Source: Algoriphagus mannitolivorans DSM 15301 (GTDB lineage Bacteria; Bacteroidota; Bacteroidia; Cytophagales; Cyclobacteriaceae). From it: DNA of 32,963 nucleotides. Position 1 is the first letter of the stretch. Each line of letters starts with the position of its first letter. The notes under the pieces are model-generated. The model saw nothing but the letters and a program-made list of their open reading frames with translations, searched no databases and was not told the origin of the DNA. The stretch covers positions 1 through 32,963 of the forward strand of contig NZ_AUBV01000018.1 of the NCBI RefSeq assembly GCF_000429425.1. The letters run 5' to 3'. The translations under genes and the position numbers were made by a program. Of the stretch, positions 13,242 through 23,013 are shown in pieces.

Positions 13242-16200
13242 ATGCGTACAAAATTTTACACTTACCTCTCGGTGGTGTTGATGCTGTTGTTCAGTGCAGG
13301 CTTTGCATGGGCACAGGATGTGCAGGTGAGCGGGACGGTCTATGATGAAACTGGCACTCCCATCCCGGGAGTATCTATTTTGGTCAAAGGCACTACCCGA
13401 GGTACCACCACCGATTTGGATGGAAAGTATTCCATCTCTGCTCCTAATTCTGGAGTCCTTGTCTTTTCCTTTATTGGTTATACTACCGTAGAGGAAAGTG
13501 TCGGCAACAGAAGTAGAATCGAAGTAAATCTCAGTCCCGACCTTTCTGAATTGGAAGAAGTCGTCGTGGTAGGTTACGGTACTCAGAAAAAGAGCCAGTT
13601 AACCGGAGCCATCTCTTCTGTAGGCAATAAAGAAATCCAGGAATTGCCAATCACCGATGCTCGTCAGGCCCTCCAAGGTCGCGCAGCAGGGGTAGACGTA
13701 ACACAGGCTGGTTCCAAGCCTGGTTCTGCTCCCCAAGTGCGAATCCGTGGTCGTAGATCATTTAATGCCTCCAATGAACCTCTCTATGTAATAGATGGAA
13801 TTCCGACAGTTGGTGGACTGGAAGACATTAATCCGAGTGATATTACCTCTATGGAAGTATTGAAGGATGCATCTGCTACTGCCATTTATGGTTCCAGAGG
13901 TTCCAATGGTGTAGTTTTGATCACTACCAAAAGAGGCAATGTGGGGAAAACCGTTGTTTCTTTGGACACCTATTATGGGCTCAATGAGGAATTGGGGAGA
14001 ATTGACGTTTTCAATGGAGAAGAATTTGCAGAATATAAAAGAGAGTCCAGAAGAGCTACCGGAAGATACCCTGAAGGACCAGCCACAGCGGAAGCAGATG
14101 CAAAAATATTCGAGCCTGTAGAATTGGAAAGTATTGCCTTGGGTAGAAGCACGGATTACCCTGCTGGACTATTGAGAACTGGTAATATTCAAAACCATCA
14201 AATTGGTATTTCTGGGGGAAGTGAGAAAACTACATTCTTTGTTTCTGGAAATTACTTTAAAGATGTAGGTATCATTTATAACCAGGATTTTACTCGATAC
14301 ACCTTCCGGGTAAATTTGGATCATCAGATCAATAAAAAGATCAAGATCGGTACCTCAACCCTCTTCACATACAGCTTGAGAAATGGGGAGAACTTCAATC
14401 CAATGGGGGGTGCCTTAGCTGAAAACCCTTTGGGAAAACCTTATGATGACGAAGGAAACTTGATTTTCCTTCCTACAACAGATGGTTTAAGAACTAACCC
14501 CTTTGCTGAGATTGTTCCAGGAGCCCAATTAGACGAAACTAAAAGATACCGAGCATTTACAAGCTTGTATGGAAGCTGGGAAATCACCAAAGGACTTACC
14601 TATCGTCTTGTTTTTGGACCTGATTTGAATATCAGGAGAAGTGGACGTTTTACAGGTTCTCAGACTAATGCCAGACGAGGAGGACCTGCTACAGGTAGTG
14701 TAGATGATCGATTCAATTTCAACTACACTTTAGAAAATATTTTGACCTATAGCAAAACCCTAAAGTCTATTCATAATTTTAATCTTACCGCACTTCAGTC
14801 TTTCCAACAAGATCGTTTTGAACAGACTACCTTAAGTGTCCAAGGGATACCTGCGCCATCCCAACTTTACCATAGGTTGGGCGATGCATCTCAAATCACG
14901 GGAGCAAACACTCAGCTTATTGAATGGTCATTGCTTTCTTATATGGCCCGGGTGAATTACACTTTCAAAGATAAATTCTTAATTACCGGTACAGTTCGAG
15001 CAGATGGTAGTTCGCGGTTTGGTGAGAACAATAAATTTGGATACTTCCCGTCGGCGGCAGTAGGATGGAACATGCATCAAGAAAACTTCTTGAAAAACTC
15101 CACTAAGGTTGACCAGTTAAAGTTAAGAGTAAGTTATGGCTCTATTGGTAACCAAGCAATTGTCCCTTACCAAACACAGGCATTACTAGGTAGAACCTCC
15201 TATGCTTGGGATGTAAATACAGCTGCTTTTGGATATAGACCCAATACCATCGGGAATCCAGATTTGAGATGGGAAACTTCCACCACATTTAATACCGGGG
15301 TTGATTTCTCTTTCTTCAAAGGCCGCATCTTGGGTAGTTTGGAATATTATGTTACCAATACTTCAGATTTGTTGGCGCCACAACCTTTACCTAACTCCAC
15401 CGGTTTTGGTGGGTTTACTACCAACATTGGAGAGACCCAAAACCGAGGAATAGAGCTTTCTCTTTCTACTTTGAATATTGAAAAAGGTGACTTCACTTGG
15501 TCCACTGATATCATTTTCACCAGAAACAGAGAGAAAATCGTTTCTCTTCCCAATGGAGATGATATCGCAGCAGGTAGATTTATCGGAAAACCACTAACGG
15601 TATTTTACGATTTGAAGAAAATCGGTATCTGGCAAACATCAGAAAAAGATCTTGCAGCCAGCTTTGGTGATAAGCCTGGAGAAATAAAAGTAGAAGACTT
15701 AAATGGCGATGGGAGAATCAACTCCTTAGACCGACAATTCTTGGGGTCTGCTGTACCTGATTTCTCCATGGGGATGACAAATAGGATTTCATACAAAGGA
15801 TTTGACTTTTCATTCTTCATTTTCACCAGACAGGGATCCATGATCCGATCACTATTCCACACCAGTAACAATAACCTGTTTGGGCGCTACAACAACCTGG
15901 ATGTAGATTATTGGACCCCAACTAATCCTACTAATGCCTATCCAAGACCAAATGAAAATCAGGAGTTCCCTAAGTACAACAGCTCCATGAATTTATTTGA
16001 TGGCAGTTTTGTCAAAGTCAGAAATATCAACTTCGGCTATACCTTCAATGATATCGCTTTGAAGAAACTTGGATTAAGCAGCTTTAGATTATACAGTAGC
16101 ATTCAAAATCCTTTCATCTGGTCTGAATACCGCTCAGTTCACAAAGGAATTGACCCAGAGACCTTTATCGATGGAGAGCAAGGTGTAGAGGCCGGTGCAA

Positions 16201-16262
16201 TTACTGCCAACGTAACCCCACCAGTGGTTCAGTATACCTTTGGAATCAACGTAAAGTTTTAA
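13242..16262 (+). CDS. susC-like: SusC/RagA-type TonB-dependent outer-membrane transporter
   Basis: At 1006 residues it is a full-length member. A signal peptide (cleavage near WAQ, residue 25) is followed by a CarboxypepD-like domain (about 27-105; VSGTVYDETGTPIPGVSI), the SusC signature VVVGYGTQKK (about residue 108), and a plug domain with YVIDGIPT and GSRGSNGVVLITTKRG. A TonB-dependent barrel then ends in FGINVKF with the usual terminal aromatic residue. It imports oligosaccharides or glycosides across the outer membrane, powered by TonB. The susD-like gene follows after 18 bases. A LacI operator in the leader and nearby glucuronate genes suggest a uronic-acid-containing substrate, which is inference. 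Confidence 0.96.
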   Translation: MRTKFYTYLSVVLMLLFSAGFAWAQDVQVSGTVYDETGTPIPGVSILVKGTTRGTTTDLDGKYSISAPNSGVLVFSFIGYTTVEESVGNRSRIEVNLSPDLSELEEVVVVGYGTQKKSQLTGAISSVGNKEIQELPITDARQALQGRAAGVDVTQAGSKPGSAPQVRIRGRRSFNASNEPLYVIDGIPTVGGLEDINPSDITSMEVLKDASATAIYGSRGSNGVVLITTKRGNVGKTVVSLDTYYGLNEELGRIDVFNGEEFAEYKRESRRATGRYPEGPATAEADAKIFEPVELESIALGRSTDYPAGLLRTGNIQNHQIGISGGSEKTTFFVSGNYFKDVGIIYNQDFTRYTFRVNLDHQINKKIKIGTSTLFTYSLRNGENFNPMGGALAENPLGKPYDDEGNLIFLPTTDGLRTNPFAEIVPGAQLDETKRYRAFTSLYGSWEITKGLTYRLVFGPDLNIRRSGRFTGSQTNARRGGPATGSVDDRFNFNYTLENILTYSKTLKSIHNFNLTALQSFQQDRFEQTTLSVQGIPAPSQLYHRLGDASQITGANTQLIEWSLLSYMARVNYTFKDKFLITGTVRADGSSRFGENNKFGYFPSAAVGWNMHQENFLKNSTKVDQLKLRVSYGSIGNQAIVPYQTQALLGRTSYAWDVNTAAFGYRPNTIGNPDLRWETSTTFNTGVDFSFFKGRILGSLEYYVTNTSDLLAPQPLPNSTGFGGFTTNIGETQNRGIELSLSTLNIEKGDFTWSTDIIFTRNREKIVSLPNGDDIAAGRFIGKPLTVFYDLKKIGIWQTSEKDLAASFGDKPGEIKVEDLNGDGRINSLDRQFLGSAVPDFSMGMTNRISYKGFDFSFFIFTRQGSMIRSLFHTSNNNLFGRYNNLDVDYWTPTNPTNAYPRPNENQEFPKYNSSMNLFDGSFVKVRNINFGYTFNDIALKKLGLSSFRLYSSIQNPFIWSEYRSVHKGIDPETFIDGEQGVEAGAITANVTPPVVQYTFGINVKF

Positions 16263-16280
16263 ACTCTAAGTAATTGAGCT

Positions 16281-17954
16281 ATGAAAAAATTAGAAAAACA
16301 ATATCATATAAAATCCTGGATTAGATCGGGGGCTTTAGTCCTCTCCCTTTCCTTTGCAGTTTCGTGTCAGGATCAACTTCAAGAGGATGTAATTTCTCAA
16401 ATCGGAAGCAATTACATGAATACTGCTAATGGTATTAATGATGCAGTAAATGCAGCTTATACTTCTTTAAGAGCATGGTACGGCACCGAGAGAGGGCATA
16501 ATATGACTGAATTCGGGACTGACATCTATACCAATGGTGCAGATGGTTCATGGAAATTCATGAATACTTACACGAACCAATTTGATTCGCAGAATGGTCA
16601 TGTAAGAGAGCTTTGGGATGAATTTTATCGAGGAATCAACACCTGCAATGCCATCATTGACCGTGCACCAAATGTGACCGGGATGACTGAATCTGTTAAA
16701 AAACAAAGAATAGCAGAAGCAAAATTTGTAAGGGCTCACAACTATTTTATCATGGTTCAGCTTTTCGGACCAATTGATTTACAGTTGAATGAAAATATTG
16801 TTCCCAACAAAAAGGTAAGTAGAGCCTCAGTTTCAGCGGTATATTCAGCAATTATTGCAGACTTGGAATCAGCAATTCCTGATTTGGAAGCTGGAAAAGT
16901 TTCTACTCAATACGGAAGAGCAACACGTGCTGCGGCCCAGAATCTTTTGGGTAAAGTATATCTTACCAAAGCGACTTCCGAAGCCAAACAAGCAGATGAT
17001 TATGCCAAAGCTGAAGCTCTTTTCAAAAATGTACTGGCCTATGGATTTACGTTGATGCCTCAGTATAGCCAAGTTCATCAATTCGGAAATGAGAGAAATG
17101 ACGAAGTAATCTGGTCAATTCAATATACCCGAGATCCGCTTACCAATGGTGGAGGAAATAACTCTCACGTGTTTTTCTTGATGGAATATGATGTGCAGGC
17201 CGGAATGCGGAGAGATACACAAAACGGACGTCCTTTCAAAAGGTATAGACTGACCCCCTATGCAATGAATACTGTATTTGGGGAAAGAGTAAACGATAGT
17301 CGATATAAGGCATCTTTTATCGATGTTTACTATTCCAACAGACCCGGAACTTTCAATACGAGTTTTGATTTGTCCAAGCCGACAGTAACATTCGCTGAAG
17401 GGGATACTGCCATCTACATTCCAGGTTTTGAAATGCCTTTGGCAGAACGGGCAAAGAAAAAGTATCAGGTGTTGGTTCCAAGCAGATATGACGAAAGGTT
17501 GTTTCCAGGCTTGAAAAAGCATTTGGATCCAGGAAGAGCAGATTTGACTCAGTTTGAAGGTGGACGGGACTTTATTGCTATGCGATTAGGCGAGACTTAT
17601 CTTCGATTAGCGGAAGCACAATTGAAGCAAAACAAAGTAACTGAAGCCACTGCTACTATCAATGTACTAAGAAGAAGGGCCGCTTTTCCAGGGAAAGCTA
17701 GTGCAATGGAAATCCTTCCAGCACAAATGACGATGGATTTCTTAATGGAAGAATGTGCTCGTGAATTGACAGGCGAGCAGTTTAGATGGTTAGACTTGAA
17801 GCGTTGGGGTGTCTTAGTTGAGCGAGTGAAGCTACATAATGCTCAAGCCGCTCCTAACATCAAAGACTTCCATGTTTTGAGACCAATTCCTCAAAACCAG
17901 ATTGATCGAGCTGAAGGAGGACCTTCCGGATTCCCTCAAAATCCAGGCTATTAA
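16281..17954 (+). CDS. susD-like: SusD/RagB-type surface glycan-binding lipoprotein
   Basis: The 557-residue lipoprotein has a signal peptide ending FAVSC-QD (Cys29), so it is lipid-anchored and closes over the SusC barrel. The helical TPR-like SusD scaffold is recognisable in NDAVNAAYTSLRAWYG near the N-terminus, AEAKFVRAHNYFIMVQLFG (around residue 150) and AAQNLLGKVYLTKA. The characteristic C-terminal segment is MEECARELTGEQFRWLDLKRWG, written here in pieces as MEECARELTG and EQFRWLDLKRWG. It ends FPQNPGY, typical of the family. It is co-transcribed with susC, and a bidirectional terminator follows. Confidence 0.95.
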   Translation: MKKLEKQYHIKSWIRSGALVLSLSFAVSCQDQLQEDVISQIGSNYMNTANGINDAVNAAYTSLRAWYGTERGHNMTEFGTDIYTNGADGSWKFMNTYTNQFDSQNGHVRELWDEFYRGINTCNAIIDRAPNVTGMTESVKKQRIAEAKFVRAHNYFIMVQLFGPIDLQLNENIVPNKKVSRASVSAVYSAIIADLESAIPDLEAGKVSTQYGRATRAAAQNLLGKVYLTKATSEAKQADDYAKAEALFKNVLAYGFTLMPQYSQVHQFGNERNDEVIWSIQYTRDPLTNGGGNNSHVFFLMEYDVQAGMRRDTQNGRPFKRYRLTPYAMNTVFGERVNDSRYKASFIDVYYSNRPGTFNTSFDLSKPTVTFAEGDTAIYIPGFEMPLAERAKKKYQVLVPSRYDERLFPGLKKHLDPGRADLTQFEGGRDFIAMRLGETYLRLAEAQLKQNKVTEATATINVLRRRAAFPGKASAMEILPAQMTMDFLMEECARELTGEQFRWLDLKRWGVLVERVKLHNAQAAPNIKDFHVLRPIPQNQIDRAEGGPSGFPQNPGY

Positions 17955-17975
17955 AAAATTCATAAGGGTAACGTA

Positions 17976-18010
17976 CAAAAAAGGGCTCCGGAAATTCCGG
18001 AGCCCTTTTT
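17976..18010. terminator. Bidirectional terminator between susD and the LacI gene
   Basis: GGGCTCCGGAA ... TTCCGGAGCCC is a near-perfect stem flanked by six A residues on the left and five T residues on the right. It can end the convergent susCD and lacI-type transcripts. Confidence 0.9.
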
Positions 18011-18032
18011 CAATTAAGAAAACCAAAACAAA

Positions 18033-19058
18033 TTATAGCACAATGGTCGAAGACCTGATTGTAATTTTTGACGGAATGGTAATTAACTGATTTGGAAGGT
18101 CAGGCTGACGAGGTTTGGTTAATTTTTTCATCAAAAGCTTCGCACATTCCTCTCCAATAGTAAAGGCCGGCTGAGTAATGGTCGTCAGTGATGGATTTAA
18201 CAAACTGGCAATGCTTAAGTTTGAAAAGAAGCTGATAATCTTAATATCCTCAGGAATTCTCAGATGTGTTCTTTTTACGGCATGGTAGGTAGCCAATGCC
18301 AGTTTTTCCACAGATGATAAAATCCCATCTGGTCGATTAGGTCCGGTAAGCAGTTGCTTGATTGCCTCAATATTCTGCTCCTCATCCTGGCAGCAAGTAA
18401 TGTTCAATTGCGGCTCCGGAGATAATCCCGCCTGCTTTAGCGCGTCCAAATATCCTCTATACCGATCTTTAGTGATAGAAAGCTCCTTTGAGAGCATCAA
18501 AAACGCAATCTTTCTGCAACCCTGCTGGATCAGATGTTTAGTACCTTCAAACCCACTCTCGTAATCATTGGTGATGAATTTCGTAGTAGGAATATCAGAA
18601 CAGATTCTGTCGAAAAACACCAATGGAAACCCACGCTCATGGAGACGGGTCAAATGGGAAATATCACTAGTTTGGCTGGATACGGACATAATGATGGCAT
18701 CAGCTCTCCCATTCATCAATAGATTGACAATCTTTTTTTCACGGTCCACATCCTCATGGGTACTGTAGACCAACAGGTGATATCCAAATTGCTGAGTAAT
18801 TTCCTCGATACCATCAACCACTTTGGAAAAAAAACTGCTCATACGCTCGGGAATCACTACAGCAATGGTTTTACTCTTATTTTCCCGAAGGCTTCTGGCA
18901 AAAGGATTGGGCTGATAATTCAGCTTTTCAGCCATGCTGATGACTTTCTTCTTAGTCGCCTCGCTGATCTCATAGCTATCATTGAGGGCTCTGGAAACTG
19001 TGGACGGTGAAAGTTTGAGCTCTGCGGCCAATTCTTTCAAATTCACTCCGGTACTCAT
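18033..19058 (-). CDS. LacI-family transcriptional regulator of the locus
   Basis: This 341-residue regulator has an N-terminal LacI helix-turn-helix at residues about 5-25 (VNLKELAAELKLSPSTVSRA) and a hinge helix region NYQPNPFARSLR around residues 48-60. A periplasmic-binding-protein-like sensor domain follows (TIAVVIPE ... GFPLVFFDRI ... DGILSSVEKLAL). The ATG at 19056-19058 gives the expected short lead into the helix-turn-helix. It is divergent from uxaC, and operator 3 lies in the shared 180-base region, so autoregulation and control of uxaC are both plausible. The likely effector is a uronate or intermediate of the pathway. Proteins of this type in Bacteroidota usually act as repressors, but activation cannot be excluded. 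Confidence 0.93.
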   Translation of the reverse strand: MSTGVNLKELAAELKLSPSTVSRALNDSYEISEATKKKVISMAEKLNYQPNPFARSLRENKSKTIAVVIPERMSSFFSKVVDGIEEITQQFGYHLLVYSTHEDVDREKKIVNLLMNGRADAIIMSVSSQTSDISHLTRLHERGFPLVFFDRICSDIPTTKFITNDYESGFEGTKHLIQQGCRKIAFLMLSKELSITKDRYRGYLDALKQAGLSPEPQLNITCCQDEEQNIEAIKQLLTGPNRPDGILSSVEKLALATYHAVKRTHLRIPEDIKIISFFSNLSIASLLNPSLTTITQPAFTIGEECAKLLMKKLTKPRQPDLPNQLITIPSKITIRSSTIVL

Positions 19059-19144
19059 AGGCTAATTGGGTTAATGATTCTAAAAATTGGAGAAAAAATT
19101 TAGGTTATTCAAATTATACAAAAAATTCCATTTAAATAAGACAT

Positions 19145-19160
19145 GCAATCGTTTCCGTAG
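19145..19160. promoter_or_regulatory. Candidate LacI-family operator 3 (lacI-uxaC divergent region)
   Basis: GCAATCGTTTCCGTAG matches operator 2 at 14 of 16 positions. It is placed 86 bases upstream of the LacI gene and 78 bases upstream of uxaC. Confidence 0.72.
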
Positions 19161-19238
19161 TTTAGTTCTAGATAACACGCTCTTAAAGGATAAATTTAAT
19201 CTGACAATAAAACCCAGCAAAGCCTTTAAATCCCTCCT

Positions 19239-20678
19239 ATGATTACCTCACAAGCTTTAAATTCTTTCTTGTCAGAGGATTTTCTTTTGCAAAATGAATT
19301 TGCCAAAATTCTCTATCACGACTACGCCAAGCATCTTCCAATCATCGATTATCATAATCACCTTCCTCCAGCGGAAATAGCTCAAAACAGAAAATTTGAG
19401 AACATCTCCAAAATCTGGCTAGCCGGAGATCATTACAAATGGAGAGCGATGCGGACCCTTGGTGTCAATGAGCGGTATATCACAGGAAGCGCCAGTGATC
19501 CTGAAAAATTTGAAAAATGGGCTTACACCTTACCCTACACCATGAGAAACCCTCTGTATCATTGGAGTCACATGGAGCTCAAAAGGTATTTTGGAGTCGA
19601 GGACCAATTAAACAAGGGAAATGCTGGTGACATCTATCTGAAAACTACAGAAATGCTTCAGGAGGATGGCTTTAGAGCCAGAGCACTTCTGGAAACCATG
19701 AATGTAGAAGTCGTATGCTCTACAGATGATCCCACAGATACCCTAGAGCATCACCTTTCTTACCTAGACCAAGGTCATGAATTGGGCTTATATCCTGCTT
19801 TCCGCCCTGACAAATCTTTTGCCATTGAAAATCCAACAGCCTATTTTGACTACCTGACCAAATTGGGAGAGGTCGTGGGGTTTGAGATCAACTCTTTCGA
19901 CAGCTTGATAGAGGCCTTGTCCAATCGAGTGGAATTCTTCCATGCCAAAGGTTGCAGACTTTCTGATCATGGTTTGGAAAATCTTTTGTATTCCAACAAT
20001 TCCAAACTTTCAGCCGATGGAATTCTTCAAAAGGTAATCCGAGGAAATCAACCCAATCATGAAGAAATAGAATATTTTAAACATAAAGTGCTCAAGAAAC
20101 TCTGCAAGATGTACCATGCTAAAGGCTGGGTGCAGCAGTTTCACCTGGGTGCATTGAGGAATACCAACGAACGAATGCTTGGGTCCTTAGGGCCAGACAC
20201 TGGTTTTGACTCTATCGGTGATTTCAGTCAGGCCAGAGCAATGGCCTCTTTTTTCAATGACCTTGACTCCAAGGATCAACTTGCCAAAACGGTAATCTAT
20301 AATCTCAATCCGAGAGATAATGAAGTTTTTGCTACGATGATCGGTAATTTCAATGACGGGTCGGTCAAAGGGAAAATCCAATTTGGCTCCGGTTGGTGGT
20401 ATTTGGATCAAAAGGATGGAATGGAAAAACAAATCAACACCCTGTCCAACATGGGTTTGATCTCCTGCTTCATTGGAATGCTGACTGATTCGAGAAGTTT
20501 CCTTTCTTTTCCAAGACACGAATACTTCCGAAGAATCCTCTGCAATCTATTTGGAAAAGATGTAGAAAACGGAGAGCTACCATGGGATGAAAAATGGCTT
20601 GGCAAGCTCATTGGTGATATTTGTTATCACAATGCCAAAAATTACTTTGACTTCTCTCCTTCTAACTACAAAAAATAA
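19239..20678 (+). CDS. uxaC: Glucuronate isomerase
   Basis: UxaC interconverts D-glucuronate and D-fructuronate, and also galacturonate and tagaturonate, in the cytoplasm. At 479 residues it is the usual length. The N-terminal block LPIIDYHNHLPPAEIA carries the metal-binding HxH of the amidohydrolase-like fold. It is followed by the family stretches IWLAGDHYKWRAMRTLGV and YHWSHMELKRYFGV. GWVQQFHLGALRNTN and GWWYLDQKDGMEKQ further on are also characteristic. Two bases separate its stop from the next ATG, so it is translationally close to the SDR gene. It is the first gene of a three-gene uronate operon under operator 3. Confidence 0.96.
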   Translation: MITSQALNSFLSEDFLLQNEFAKILYHDYAKHLPIIDYHNHLPPAEIAQNRKFENISKIWLAGDHYKWRAMRTLGVNERYITGSASDPEKFEKWAYTLPYTMRNPLYHWSHMELKRYFGVEDQLNKGNAGDIYLKTTEMLQEDGFRARALLETMNVEVVCSTDDPTDTLEHHLSYLDQGHELGLYPAFRPDKSFAIENPTAYFDYLTKLGEVVGFEINSFDSLIEALSNRVEFFHAKGCRLSDHGLENLLYSNNSKLSADGILQKVIRGNQPNHEEIEYFKHKVLKKLCKMYHAKGWVQQFHLGALRNTNERMLGSLGPDTGFDSIGDFSQARAMASFFNDLDSKDQLAKTVIYNLNPRDNEVFATMIGNFNDGSVKGKIQFGSGWWYLDQKDGMEKQINTLSNMGLISCFIGMLTDSRSFLSFPRHEYFRRILCNLFGKDVENGELPWDEKWLGKLIGDICYHNAKNYFDFSPSNYKK

Positions 20679-20680
20679 GT

Positions 20681-21502
20681 ATGGGATTTTCAGATCTATT
20701 TTCTCTTGAAGGAAAAAAAATAGCCTTTTCTGGGGCTACCGGAGTATTGGGAAAAACGATGGCACTACACCTAGCCGGGGCAGGAGCTGAAATATTGATT
20801 TTAGGCAGAACTCCGGAGAAAGTTGAAGAGCTGGTTCGTGAGATTCATGCTATGGGGGGAAAATCCACAGGGTACAGCGCAGATGTGACCGATGAAGTAT
20901 CTCTTCAAAAAGTTGCCCAGCTTATTGAATCCCAACATGGAAGTATCGATGTCTTGATCAATTCTGCAGGAGGAAATATGCCAGGGGCCGTGGTGAGGCC
21001 AGATCAAAATTTCTTAGATCTGGATACTGACTCCCTGCGAAAAGTAATGGATCTCAATTACCTCGGTACTGTCCTTCCAATCAAAGCCTTGCTTCCGTTA
21101 ATGCTAAAGCAAGGCAAAGGAAATATACTGAATATCAGCTCCATGGCAGCCACTAGACCGATGACCCGTGTCATGGGTTATGCCTCTGCCAAAGCAGCTA
21201 TTGATAATCTCACCAAGTGGCTTTCTGTGGAATTGGCCCAGAAACATGGACCGGAATTCAGAGTCAATGCTATTGCTCCTGGATTTTTCCTCACCGAGCA
21301 AAACAGAACCCTTTTGACGGAAGCAGATGGAAGCTTGACCCAAAGAGGAAATCAGATCATTACCCATACTCCTATGAACCGGTTTGGCAAGCCTGAGGAC
21401 TTATTGGGAGCGCTTCAGTGGCTTTGCAGCGATGCTTCTGCCTTCGTCACGGGCACTATAGTGGCTGTCGATGGTGGATTCAGTGCTTACTCTGGAGTTT
21501 AA
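20681..21502 (+). CDS. SDR-family oxidoreductase, probable fructuronate reductase (D-mannonate oxidoreductase)
   Basis: This 273-residue short-chain dehydrogenase has a Rossmann motif GATGVLG near residue 19, the NSAGG segment, an active-site Ser in NISSMAA and the YxxxK pair as YASAK. The C-terminal GTIVAVDGGFSAYSG is classic SDR. Its position between uxaC and uxuA is that of the enzyme that reduces fructuronate to mannonate. In many Bacteroidota this step is done by an SDR and not by the long-chain UxuB of E. coli. The sequence alone shows an SDR, and the substrate comes from context. A KduD-like role is the main alternative. Confidence 0.88.
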   Translation: MGFSDLFSLEGKKIAFSGATGVLGKTMALHLAGAGAEILILGRTPEKVEELVREIHAMGGKSTGYSADVTDEVSLQKVAQLIESQHGSIDVLINSAGGNMPGAVVRPDQNFLDLDTDSLRKVMDLNYLGTVLPIKALLPLMLKQGKGNILNISSMAATRPMTRVMGYASAKAAIDNLTKWLSVELAQKHGPEFRVNAIAPGFFLTEQNRTLLTEADGSLTQRGNQIITHTPMNRFGKPEDLLGALQWLCSDASAFVTGTIVAVDGGFSAYSGV

Positions 21503-21590
21503 AGTTTAAAATGATAAGTTTAAAGTGGAGAAGTATTCGTAAGAACTCCATGAATATTAGCCTTAAGAAAACCCATTAAAATCAATTTCC

Positions 21591-22775
21591 ATGAGCATAA
21601 AAATGGAACAAACCATGCGTTGGTATGGCCCCAAAGATCCTGTAAGCCTTCGTGACATTCGACAGTCTGGTGCAACGGGTATTGTAACTGCCCTACACCA
21701 TGTACCCAATGGAGAAATCTGGACTAGAGAAGAAATTAAAGCCCGGAAAGAAATGATTGAGGCCGCTGGCCTAACTTGGTCTGTGGTTGAGTCTGTTCCG
21801 GTTCATGAGCGAATCAAAACCCGGACTGAAAACTACCTTCAGCTCATCGAGAATTACCAAGAGACCCTTCGTAACCTTGGTGCTGAAGGCATTCATACCG
21901 TATGTTACAATTTTATGCCCATTTTAGATTGGACTCGAACCAACCTGGAATACGAATTACCGAATGGGGCAAAGGCCCTTCTTTATGAAAAAAAGGCGGT
22001 TGCAGCATTTGATCTTTTCATTCTTCAACGCCCTGAAGCTCAAAATGAATATTCAGCAAAAGAAATCGAAGAAACAAAGGCCTACTACGATGCCTTGCCT
22101 TTAGAATCCAAGCAGTTGATCATTGACAATATCCTTAAGGGACTTCCGGGTTCTGAAATCGGCTATACTTTAGATGAGTTTAGGACCATGCTCAAAACCT
22201 ATGAAGGTATAAATGCCGAAAAACTGGCAGAGCACCTACGCTTGTTTTTAGACGCTGTTACTCCTGTTGCGGAAGAAGCAGGGGTGTTTCTTTGTATTCA
22301 CCCGGATGATCCTCCATTTTCTCTTTACGGACTGCCTAGAGTGGTCAGCACAGCCGCTGACGCAAGAAGGATTTTAACCGAGACTCCTAGCCATCACAAT
22401 GGTTTGACCTTTTGTACTGGATCCTATGGAGTGAGAGCTGATAATGACCTTCCTGCAATGGTCAAGGAATTCGGTGATCGCATCCATTTTATTCATTTAC
22501 GAAGCACCAAGAGAGATGCAGAAGGAAATTTCTACGAAGACAACCATTTGGAAGGCAATGTACCAATGGTAGAGGTAATCGACGAAATCCTAAGATGGCA
22601 GGAAAAAAGAGGGAAAAGCATTCCCATGCGACCAGATCACGGGCATCAGATGCTGGATGATTTGAATAAGAAAACAGCCAATCCTGGTTATACCGCCATT
22701 GGCCGACTTAAAGGACTGGCAGAAATCCGAGGAGTAGAGGAAGCTTTACTTTGGATGAAAAGCAAAAGCTCCTGA
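21591..22775 (+). CDS. uxuA: Mannonate dehydratase
   Basis: UxuA dehydrates D-mannonate to 2-keto-3-deoxygluconate. It has 394 residues, the same as the E. coli enzyme. The TIM-barrel protein shows [20 protein letters not shown] near the N-terminus, then [18 protein letters not shown], the metal-site region [18 protein letters not shown] and [13 protein letters not shown], and [14 protein letters not shown]. The ATG at 21591 is used, although a second Met four codons later is possible. The gene is 88 bases after the SDR gene and ends at a strong terminator. KDG kinase and KDPG aldolase are not in the window, so the product must be handled elsewhere. Confidence 0.96.
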   Translation: MSIKMEQTMRWYGPKDPVSLRDIRQSGATGIVTALHHVPNGEIWTREEIKARKEMIEAAGLTWSVVESVPVHERIKTRTENYLQLIENYQETLRNLGAEGIHTVCYNFMPILDWTRTNLEYELPNGAKALLYEKKAVAAFDLFILQRPEAQNEYSAKEIEETKAYYDALPLESKQLIIDNILKGLPGSEIGYTLDEFRTMLKTYEGINAEKLAEHLRLFLDAVTPVAEEAGVFLCIHPDDPPFSLYGLPRVVSTAADARRILTETPSHHNGLTFCTGSYGVRADNDLPAMVKEFGDRIHFIHLRSTKRDAEGNFYEDNHLEGNVPMVEVIDEILRWQEKRGKSIPMRPDHGHQMLDDLNKKTANPGYTAIGRLKGLAEIRGVEEALLWMKSKSS

Positions 22776-22803
22776 TTTTTCTCTATGAATTAAACAAAAC
22801 ATT

Positions 22804-22838
22804 AAAATCCACTCGAACCTCAAGAGTGGATTTTTTTT
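22804..22838 (+). terminator. Rho-independent terminator after uxuA
   Basis: AATCCACTC ... GAGTGGATT with a nine-base loop is followed by eight consecutive T residues. Confidence 0.93.
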
Positions 22839-22972
22839 ATCCCCCACGAAATAGCGGAAACCTTTCCGTTGTTTTCTACAAGCCCAAAAAGGCCCGAATC
22901 AAGATAAATTGTCCTTGCTTCAGATAAATCTCCCATTTGAATATCTAATCTATGAATTCAAGCACATTTCCT

Positions 22973-22980
22973 TATTTTTG
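22973..22980 (+). promoter_or_regulatory. Candidate -7 element TATTTTTG before the UDP-glucuronate decarboxylase gene
   Basis: This matches TAnnTTTG and lies 33 bases before the ATG at 23014. No well-spaced -33 box was identified. Confidence 0.3.
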
Positions 22981-23013
22981 GCCTTTACTGAAGACCCATT
23001 TTAAAAAAAATAA

